The position numbers and the translations under genes are program-made. The notes beneath the pieces were generated by a model that made no database searches, was not told where the DNA came from, and saw only the letters and a list, made by a program, of their open reading frames with translations. A DNA stretch of 5,068 nt from an uncultured Actinomycetes bacterium (GTDB lineage: Bacteria; Actinomycetota; Actinomycetes; Nanopelagicales; Nanopelagicaceae), in contig CAITID010000248.1 in the NCBI GenBank assembly GCA_903892335.1, forward strand, positions 1 to 5,068. Direction: 5' to 3'. Below, piece after piece: positions 1-5,068 of this stretch (position 1 is its first letter; the number at the start of each line of letters is the position of its first letter).

Positions 1-1
1 C

Positions 2-1423
2 AGTGTTAATAATTCGTTTTTAACTGGTGAATCAATGCCAATTGAGGTCGGTGTTGCAGATTTTGTTTACGCTGGGTCAATAAATAACAATGGATCTTTA
101 GTGGTGCGAGCCACCAGGGTTGGCGCTGATACTGAAATTGCTCGCATTACCCGAATGGTCATGAGCGCACAAAGTGAGAAATCACCCGCCCAAAGGTTTG
201 CTGATCAAGTCTCTGCCTTTTTTGTGCCGATCGTGATTGTTTTATCGATAGCAACCTTTTTGACCTGGTACTTAACAACTGCTGAGTTAGCTAAATCTAT
301 TGCAACTGCAATTGCAGTTTTAATCATCGCTTGTCCATGCGCATTAGGACTAGCAACTCCGATTGCACTGATGGTGGCTGCTGGTAAAGGTGCCAAATTA
401 GGTTTTATTATCCGATCTCCTAAAGCAATTGAAAAAGCTAGTGATATCACCGATGTGGTATTTGATAAGACAGGAACCATCACAACTGGCAGCATGCAAT
501 TACACCAGATGCTTGTTATTGAATCCCCACTTAATCAACCATCTTCTGCAATGAATACAGCCCAGGTTTTAAACTTAACTTTAAGCATTGAATTACTAGA
601 CTCTCACCCAGTAGCTAATGCCATAGCGCAAGAGTTAAAGCGACAAGGCTTTAGTGCTGAAGAACTAACAGAGTTTGAACATCGCACTGGGCAAGGTGTC
701 GCAGCTAGGACGGTTGGTGGTAAAGCTTTATTAGTTGGCTCACCAATTTCAATTGCGCGAAGTTCAACTGATTTTCACCCACAACTTAAGGTAGCAATTA
801 ATGATGCAAATACTCGAGGCAACTCAGTAGCGGTCGTTGCAATTGATGGTGTTGCCTATGGTGTATTTGAGGTTGGTGATTCATTGAAGGCTGATGCCGC
901 TTCCGCAATTAATCGATTACAAGATCAAGGTATTAACACCTGGCTGGTAACTGGTGACTCAGCAACGGCTGCCATAGCTATGGGAGGTGCGGCTGGAATT
1001 CCAATTGATAACATTTTTGCTACCGCATCACCTGAACAAAAAATTGATTTTGTTAAATCACTTCGCAGCGATGATAGCTCCGTATCAAAGAGTAAGCACC
1101 GAGTGCTAATGATTGGTGATGGAATTAATGATGCAGCCGCAATCGCAGAGGCAGATTTAAGTATGGCAATGGGAACTGGAACAGATACTGCAATTGCTGC
1201 TGCCGATATAACTTTGATTAGACCTTCTCTTGGTACCGCACTTGATGCATTAAATACTTCAAGGAAAACGGTTCGAGTAATTAAATCTAATTTAGTTTGG
1301 GCCTTTGCCTATAATGCAATTTGTATTCCAATTGCCGCATCAGGAAATCTATCGCCAATGTATGCAGGGGCGGCGATGTCGATATCTTCATTATTCGTCG
1401 TAATTAATAGCCTACGAATTTAA
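2..1423 (+). CDS. copA: Cu(I)/Ag(I)-type P1B heavy-metal-translocating P-type ATPase, 5' truncated by window edge
   Basis: This is an integral membrane pump expected to export monovalent copper (or silver) from the cytoplasm using ATP. The reading frame is open from base 2, giving 473 visible residues of a family usually 700-800 long. The actuator TGES motif is at 23-34, so the ATG at 35 is internal and the true start lies left of the window. Visible in order: TGES; a membrane helix (FFVPIVIVLSIATFL); the CPC metal-site helix (332-340); the phosphorylation motif DKTGT (464-478); the nucleotide-domain His-Pro (605-610) and GQG; TGD (950-958); GDGIND (1115-1132); then two last helices carrying YN (1310-1315) and MSISS (1376-1390). 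CPC, YN and MxxSS together are the established signature of the Cu+ subgroup. GDGIND is followed by AAA, where APA is usual. The protein ends right after the last helix (SLRI). N-terminal metal-binding domains, if any, are outside the window. The family call is very secure. The symbol copA rests on the metal-site motifs, and actinobacterial members are often named ctp. Confidence 0.95.
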   Translation, partial: SVNNSFLTGESMPIEVGVADFVYAGSINNNGSLVVRATRVGADTEIARITRMVMSAQSEKSPAQRFADQVSAFFVPIVIVLSIATFLTWYLTTAELAKSIATAIAVLIIACPCALGLATPIALMVAAGKGAKLGFIIRSPKAIEKASDITDVVFDKTGTITTGSMQLHQMLVIESPLNQPSSAMNTAQVLNLTLSIELLDSHPVANAIAQELKRQGFSAEELTEFEHRTGQGVAARTVGGKALLVGSPISIARSSTDFHPQLKVAINDANTRGNSVAVVAIDGVAYGVFEVGDSLKADAASAINRLQDQGINTWLVTGDSATAAIAMGGAAGIPIDNIFATASPEQKIDFVKSLRSDDSSVSKSKHRVLMIGDGINDAAAIAEADLSMAMGTGTDTAIAAADITLIRPSLGTALDALNTSRKTVRVIKSNLVWAFAYNAICIPIAASGNLSPMYAGAAMSISSLFVVINSLRI

Positions 1424-1426
1424 ATT

Positions 1427-1503
1427 TGGTAGCGGGGACAGGATTTGAACCTATGACCTCTGGGTTATGAGCCCAGCGAGCTACCGAGCTGCTCCACCCC
1501 GCG
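1427..1503 (-). tRNA. Initiator tRNA-fMet (anticodon CAT), CCA encoded
   Basis: The minus strand folds into a full 77-nt cloverleaf. It has acceptor CGCGGGG/CCCCGCT, D stem GAGC/GCTC, anticodon stem CTGGG/CCCAG with loop CTCATAA, T arm ATAGG/CCTGT with loop TTCAAAT, discriminator A and encoded CCA (1427-1429). The anticodon CAT is complementary to 1467-1469. Features that mark it as the initiator rather than the elongator Met tRNA are three consecutive G-C pairs in the anticodon stem, an unpaired first acceptor position (C1 opposite T72), a purine-pyrimidine A11-T24 pair, and the extra D-loop base giving 77 nt. It supplies formyl-Met for translation initiation. It lies 44 bases after the UPF0182 gene on the same strand, and its 3' end is 3 bases from the stop of the convergent ATPase gene. 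Confidence 0.97.
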
Positions 1504-1514
1504 TCGGAAGCTAA

Positions 1515-1542
1515 ATCCTAAAGCAATAGTGAATTAAAGCAA
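1515..1542 (-). promoter_or_regulatory. Candidate promoter for tRNA-fMet
   Basis: In the 44-base gap between the UPF0182 stop and the tRNA, the minus strand reads TTGCTT (1542-1537), a 16-base spacer, then TAGGAT (1520-1515). TAGGAT matches the actinobacterial TANNNT form of the -10 box. TTGCTT shares only the TTG of the -35 consensus. The -10 box ends 11 bases before the first tRNA base, so transcription would start about 5 bases upstream of the tRNA. That is a plausible short leader for RNase P to remove. The match is modest and the region is AT-rich, so chance similarity or co-transcription from the UPF0182 operon remains possible. Confidence 0.4.
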
Positions 1543-1547
1543 AATGG

Positions 1548-4496
1548 TTATCGGTTTTGCGCAGCGGTTAGCGCAGCAATCGCTGCTTCTAAACGTGCAC
1601 GTGCCTTATCAGTTGCTGCGCCATCTAATCGCTTTTGCGCTGCAATGTAATCTTTATATGCAGATTGCAATGATGCAATTGCAGATTTAATCTCTTGGCT
1701 TGAACCTGTAGTGCTTGTGCCACTTGATGGTGGAAGATTATTGCCAGTAGTTGTTCCAGAGTTTCCACCAAAGACCTGATCTAACGCACCTTTTAATGTG
1801 TCATCAAATCCAATTTGGTCTCCAAATGAAACCAAAACTTTTTGAAGAAGTGGGTAGGCCGCGGTATTTGCTGTCGCGCGAACATAAACCGGCTGTACAT
1901 ATAACAAACCATTACCAACTGGCAGCGTTAATAGATTAGCTAATACAACATCTGATCCACCTTGGCGAAGTAGTGAGAGTGTTGTTGCAACCTCTGGTTT
2001 TGCTTCAAAGTTGGAAGCAACCTGTGATGGACCAGCAACGTTGGCTGATCTTGGAAGTTGTAGCACTGTGATCTTTCCATAATCTGGACCATTATCTGAA
2101 TTAACAATAGCTAGTGCAGATAAGTTTTCACGACCACCTCGAGGAACAAATGGTGTTGATAATGAGAAGGTTGGTTTTTCTTGACCTGGAATCTGCATCG
2201 TTAAATAAACTGGTGGCTGATTACCAGCATTGGCACCAAAGGTTGATGGATCACGAGGTACGCGCCAAAAATCTTGACCGCCATAGAAAGCATCTGCTGT
2301 GCTTACGTGGTACGCACTCAAAATATCGCGCTGCACGCGGAACATATCCTCTGGGTAGCGAATATGTGAGAGTAGTTGCTCAGATATCTCACTCTTAGCT
2401 TTTACAGTGCCAGGGAATGCTTTGCTCCATGTTGCAAGCACTGGATCTTTCTCATCCCACTGATACAAAGAGATTGTTCCATCGTAGGCATCAACTGTTG
2501 CCTTAACTGAATTTCGAATGTAGTTAACGCTCTTATTATCTAGTGAGGCAACCGCTGTTGCTCGAGAAGTTAATGCATCTGCGGTGTCAGCTAAATTAAC
2601 CTTGCGAGAGTTTGGGTAGCCATTTGAAGTTGTGTATCCATCAACTATCCAAAGGATCTTGCCATCAACTACAGCTGGGTATGGATCGCCATCGATGGTC
2701 AGCCATGGTGCAACCTTTGCAATACGCTGCCTTGGATTACGATCAAATAAAATCTTCGAGCTGGAATTAATTAAATTAGATAAAACGATTCGTTGCTCTT
2801 GGTACTTAATTGCAAACAATAATCTAGTAAATAGTGAGCCCATCGGAACTCCACCATCACCGGTATATGTGTAATTCTTTTGACCATTCGCTGATTTATC
2901 ATCTGGATAATCAAGCTCTGCTGGCGCGCTCTCAGAGCTGCCACCCACAATTGAATAATCTGGCACATTCTCACCAAAGTAAATTCGAGGTTCAAACTCT
3001 CCTAAACCATTTGTTGGTGGAATATCGCCAACAATAAAACTTGGTTTGCCATCAGCATCACGGGCATTTCCATACGCTGCGACCATTCCAAATCCATGGG
3101 TGTAAACCAAGTGATCATTGATCCAGTTACGTGAAGGATTTCCTTCAATATTTAACTCACGCACCGCGACTACAACATCTCGCTCTTGGCCATTAATTGT
3201 GTAACGATCAATATCTAATGCATCAGCAAATGAGTAATAAGGCTTAATTTGCTGAAGCTGGCGGAAGGTCGCCGATAAGATATTTGGATCCATCAATCGA
3301 ATGTTTGCAATTGTCGCCGCATCATTAGCAAGTTGGCCAGCAGATGTAGAAACTGTTGCTTGGTAATCCAACATCTCTACTTTGTCTAAGCCGTATGCAG
3401 CTCTAGTTGCATCAATATTTTTCTGAATAAATGGTGCCTCTTTAGAGGACTCACTTGGCTTTACCTGAAATTGTTGAATTGCAGCAGGATAAATTCCAGC
3501 GATTAACACTGAGGCAATAACCATTAAGGCCACGCCAGCAGTAGGTAGTAACCAAGACTTGCGAACAATGTTTGCAAAAAATAAAAGGGCGCAGACAACT
3601 GCAATTGCAGAAAGGATTGATTTCGCTGGTAATAATGCGTTTACATCAGAGTAGGTAAGGCCAGTAATTAGTCTTCCTTCTTTTAAGGTCAATGCAAAAC
3701 GGTCATACCAATAAGCCACAGCTTTAAGCAGAACCAAGAAGCCAAGAAGTACTGATAGCTGCACTCGAGCAGCAACTGTTGTGCGCTCTTCTCTAACCTG
3801 AGGTCTGATGCCACCGTAAAGGTAATGAACGCCAACTGCCGCCAAAATAGTCAAAATTATGGTTGAGATTGCCCAGCCGATTAATGATTGCCACATCGGA
3901 AGTTCAAAGGCGAAAAATGAAACATCTTTATTAAATTGTGGGTCAGTTACACCAAATGGTGTGGCATTTCTAAATAGTAACCACTCTTGCCAAAGTCTGG
4001 AGCCAGCACTACCGGCGAAATAAAACAGGGAAACAAAAACTCCAACAATTACTAATTTGCGAATCGGTGCTAGTTGGCTTCGGTAGCGCTCTAAGTTATC
4101 TGCCTCGACATTTACTGGCACATAAATAGGGCGATTTCGGTATGCCAGATAAATATTTGCAGTAACAATTAATGCAGTTAAAAAACCAAATCCGACAAAT
4201 AAGTAGGCCTTGGTAAAGAGTGTGGTCTGCCAAACTGAAACAAAATCAACTGAGCGATACCAAAGTAGATCTGCATAAAAGCCACTTGATGAAACTAAAA
4301 TCAAAGAGAGTATAAATAAAACACCAATTGTTATGGATAATGGTGAAATCTTGCGGGGTCCGCCAGGATTCTTACGGCCAAAATTTGCAAAAGGATTTGC
4401 GCCGCCGCCGAAGTTGTTTCCAAATCCGCCGCCGAAGTTATTGCCAAAAGGATTATTGCCGAATGGGCTGTTGCCGCCTGAACCTGTATTACTCAT
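1548..4496 (-). CDS. UPF0182 family (COG1615) seven-helix membrane protein with large extracytoplasmic domain
   Basis: This protein is complete at 982 residues, close to the usual 900-1000 of the family; its biochemical function is not established. The N-terminal ~45 residues are Gly/Asn/Phe-rich, then come basic residues (RKNPGGPRK) and seven predicted membrane helices near 52-74, 97-118, 146-163, 203-226, 245-262, 292-309 and 317-338. The positive N-terminus inside plus seven helices puts residues ~340-982 outside the membrane. Recognised family motifs include TPFGVTDPQFNKDVSFFAF (~179-197), YWYDRFALT (~262-270), FRQLQQIKPYYSF (~411-423), RNWINDHLVYTHGFG (~456-470), YTYTGDGGVPMGSL (~542-555), DGDPYPAVVDG (~602-612) and TPFVPRGGRENL (~781-792). 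A Gly/Ser/Thr linker (911-933) precedes an Ala-rich helical tail. The only cysteine is C302, in helix 6. ATG at 4494-4496 is chosen because an in-frame TAA lies at 4506-4508, leaving only a CTG alternative. The gene follows the protease by 17 bases, so the two are probably co-transcribed. Confidence 0.95.
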   Translation of the reverse strand: MSNTGSGGNSPFGNNPFGNNFGGGFGNNFGGGANPFANFGRKNPGGPRKISPLSITIGVLFILSLILVSSSGFYADLLWYRSVDFVSVWQTTLFTKAYLFVGFGFLTALIVTANIYLAYRNRPIYVPVNVEADNLERYRSQLAPIRKLVIVGVFVSLFYFAGSAGSRLWQEWLLFRNATPFGVTDPQFNKDVSFFAFELPMWQSLIGWAISTIILTILAAVGVHYLYGGIRPQVREERTTVAARVQLSVLLGFLVLLKAVAYWYDRFALTLKEGRLITGLTYSDVNALLPAKSILSAIAVVCALLFFANIVRKSWLLPTAGVALMVIASVLIAGIYPAAIQQFQVKPSESSKEAPFIQKNIDATRAAYGLDKVEMLDYQATVSTSAGQLANDAATIANIRLMDPNILSATFRQLQQIKPYYSFADALDIDRYTINGQERDVVVAVRELNIEGNPSRNWINDHLVYTHGFGMVAAYGNARDADGKPSFIVGDIPPTNGLGEFEPRIYFGENVPDYSIVGGSSESAPAELDYPDDKSANGQKNYTYTGDGGVPMGSLFTRLLFAIKYQEQRIVLSNLINSSSKILFDRNPRQRIAKVAPWLTIDGDPYPAVVDGKILWIVDGYTTSNGYPNSRKVNLADTADALTSRATAVASLDNKSVNYIRNSVKATVDAYDGTISLYQWDEKDPVLATWSKAFPGTVKAKSEISEQLLSHIRYPEDMFRVQRDILSAYHVSTADAFYGGQDFWRVPRDPSTFGANAGNQPPVYLTMQIPGQEKPTFSLSTPFVPRGGRENLSALAIVNSDNGPDYGKITVLQLPRSANVAGPSQVASNFEAKPEVATTLSLLRQGGSDVVLANLLTLPVGNGLLYVQPVYVRATANTAAYPLLQKVLVSFGDQIGFDDTLKGALDQVFGGNSGTTTGNNLPPSSGTSTTGSSQEIKSAIASLQSAYKDYIAAQKRLDGAATDKARARLEAAIAALTAAQNR
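4401..4448 (-). repeat. 24-bp tandem repeat (2 copies) encoding FGNNFGGG twice
   Basis: Two adjacent 24-base units (4401-4424 and 4425-4448) differ at about two of the 23 positions compared and encode the octapeptide FGNNFGGG twice, at residues 17-32 of the UPF0182 protein. Related shorter pieces (PFGNN, NPFAN) flank them, so the whole 4377-4484 segment is low-complexity Gly/Asn/Phe/Pro. The segment precedes the first membrane helix and is predicted to be cytoplasmic and disordered. The GCC-rich units are GC-richer than the surrounding sequence. The repeat is a multiple of three bases, so copy-number change would keep the frame. Confidence 0.85.
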
Positions 4497-4509
4497 GGGC
4501 AGATCTTAG

Positions 4510-4525
4510 CCAGTTAGTTAACTGG
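4510..4525 (-). other. Small stem-loop at the protease/UPF0182 gene junction
   Basis: The minus strand reads CCAGTTAACTAACTGG, which can form a 6-bp stem (CCAGTT/AACTGG) with a 4-base loop (AACT). The protease stop codon TAA (4514-4516) lies within it. It ends 13 bases before the UPF0182 ATG. No T-run follows, so it is not an intrinsic terminator. It could influence mRNA stability or translation of the downstream gene, but a stem this short may be chance. Confidence 0.3.
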
Positions 4526-5068
4526 GCAAGATGCCAGCTTCGCGCCATCGGGGGCCCGAAGTACCGATAATGCCTGCGTTAATGTGGCGACTGGCACAAT
4601 TTGAATACCTTTAAATAGATCTGGGCTAGAGATATCAGAACAGTTATCTATTGGTGCTAAAAATATTTGGACGCCCGCTTTTTTGGCTCCAATAATTTTC
4701 TCAGTAATTCCTCCGATTGGCCCTACCCGACCCGTATCTGTGATCGTGCCAGTGCCAGCAATATTTCTACCTCTTAACAAATCTTCACTACCTAATTTTT
4801 CAATTATGCCAAGTGCAAAAATCAAACCACCGCTTGGTCCACCAGTTTCATCTAATTTAATTTTGACAGTAATTGGAAATTTTTGTTGTGTTTCAATATT
4901 GATCCCAATGAAAGCTGAACCATCATCACGAGCAGATAATTTGATTTGAACTTGCAGCAAATTTTCAGAGGCACCTCTTAAAACAGTTAGATTTAAGATA
5001 TCACCCGGTTTTTTACTTTCTAGAAAATCAATTAACTGAGTTGCTGAAGTTAGCGAAATCGCTTCAAC
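4514..5068 (-). CDS. PDZ domain plus Lon-type (S16) serine protease, YlbL-like, N-terminus beyond window edge
   Basis: This is a predicted membrane-anchored extracytoplasmic protease with a Ser-Lys catalytic dyad. The frame is open to the right edge, giving 184 residues of a family I estimate at about 340. The first ~45 visible residues, including the KPGD turn, resemble the second half of a PDZ substrate-binding domain. The Lon proteolytic domain follows. The catalytic Ser is in GGPSGGL (codon 4832-4834) and the Lys in GPIGGITEK (codon 4697-4699), spaced 45 residues apart, close to the 43 of E. coli Lon. The usual PSAG is PSGG here. No AAA+ ATPase module is visible; in this family none is expected. 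The expected N-terminal membrane anchor and the start of the PDZ domain lie off the window, and the in-frame TTG at 4958-4960 is internal to the PDZ-like region. The protein ends LASCPVN, with a Cys near the C-terminus as in relatives. UPF0182 begins 17 bases after its stop. The M. tuberculosis counterpart, from memory, is Rv3194c, beside the UPF0182 gene Rv3193c. Confidence 0.93.
   Translation of the reverse strand, partial: VEAISLTSATQLIDFLESKKPGDILNLTVLRGASENLLQVQIKLSARDDGSAFIGINIETQQKFPITVKIKLDETGGPSGGLIFALGIIEKLGSEDLLRGRNIAGTGTITDTGRVGPIGGITEKIIGAKKAGVQIFLAPIDNCSDISSPDLFKGIQIVPVATLTQALSVLRAPDGAKLASCPVN

Noticed and set aside
35..37. ATG at 35 as the start of the P-type ATPase
   Set aside because: The frame is open upstream to base 2 and encodes the actuator motif FLTGES directly before this Met, so it is an internal residue of a gene cut by the window edge.
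304..319. Perfect 16-base palindrome AACTGCAATTGCAGTT, with a 12-base core (CTGCAATTGCAG) recurring at 3599-3610
   Set aside because: Both lie inside coding sequence for membrane helices and arise from the codon runs for Ala-Ile-Ala (GCA ATT GCA or its complement), which are frequent in this composition. There is no regular spacing or intergenic placement to suggest a protein-binding site.
1427..1460. tRNA 3' end as an attachment site for an integrated element
   Set aside because: No second copy of the tRNA 3' sequence, integrase or other mobile-element gene is visible, and the bases next to the tRNA are the 3' end of an intact, ordinary ATPase gene. An element ending outside the window cannot be excluded.
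1751..3037. Several plus-strand open frames of 60-95 codons, and a minus-strand one at 2771-2995, inside the UPF0182 gene
   Set aside because: They lie wholly within a long, strongly recognisable coding sequence, have no family features, and are expected shadows of it.
4683..4949. Plus-strand 88-codon open frame with hydrophobic, proline-rich content, antisense to the protease
   Set aside because: It is the exact complement frame of the conserved Lon-type protease domain. Its composition follows from that sequence and it has no independent support.
4958..4960. TTG at 4958-4960 as the start of the protease
   Set aside because: The frame continues upstream to the right edge with PDZ-like sequence (including KPGD), so the gene is truncated by the window and does not start here.

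Overview
The window has roughly 40% GC and carries genes typical of Actinobacteria. It holds a UPF0182-family membrane protein directly downstream of a PDZ/Lon-type secreted protease, a pair I recall from mycobacteria as Rv3193c/Rv3194c. It also holds an initiator tRNA and a copper-type P1B ATPase. The combination of actinobacterial gene content, low GC and tight packing suggests a small-genome, low-GC actinobacterium, such as the freshwater acI/Nanopelagicales group. That placement is an inference from composition and gene content and has not been tested.

Layout. (1) Positions 2-1423, plus strand: the C-terminal two thirds of a Cu(I)/Ag(I)-type P1B ATPase, whose 5' end lies left of the window. 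The first in-frame ATG, at 35, is the Met just after the internal TGES motif and is not a start codon. (2) Positions 1427-1503, minus strand: initiator tRNA-fMet with encoded CCA. Its 3' end is only 3 bases from the ATPase stop, in convergent orientation. (3) Positions 1548-4496, minus strand: a complete 982-residue UPF0182 protein with seven predicted membrane segments and a large extracytoplasmic region. (4) From 4514 past the right edge, minus strand: the C-terminal 184 residues of a PDZ plus Lon-type (S16) serine protease, with Ser and Lys catalytic residues visible.

The protease and UPF0182 genes are 17 bases apart and almost certainly form an operon. Both products are expected to act on the outer face of the cytoplasmic membrane. 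The tRNA follows on the same strand after 44 bases, with a plausible promoter of its own in that gap. Coding density is close to 98%, and no stretch over 44 bases lacks a gene.

I found no mobile element, CRISPR array, phage gene or convincing new system. The most interesting object is the UPF0182-protease pair, which is conserved but of unknown function. The remaining findings are local: motif substitutions, a tandem octapeptide repeat, a stem-loop at a gene junction, and a very tight convergent tRNA/ATPase boundary.
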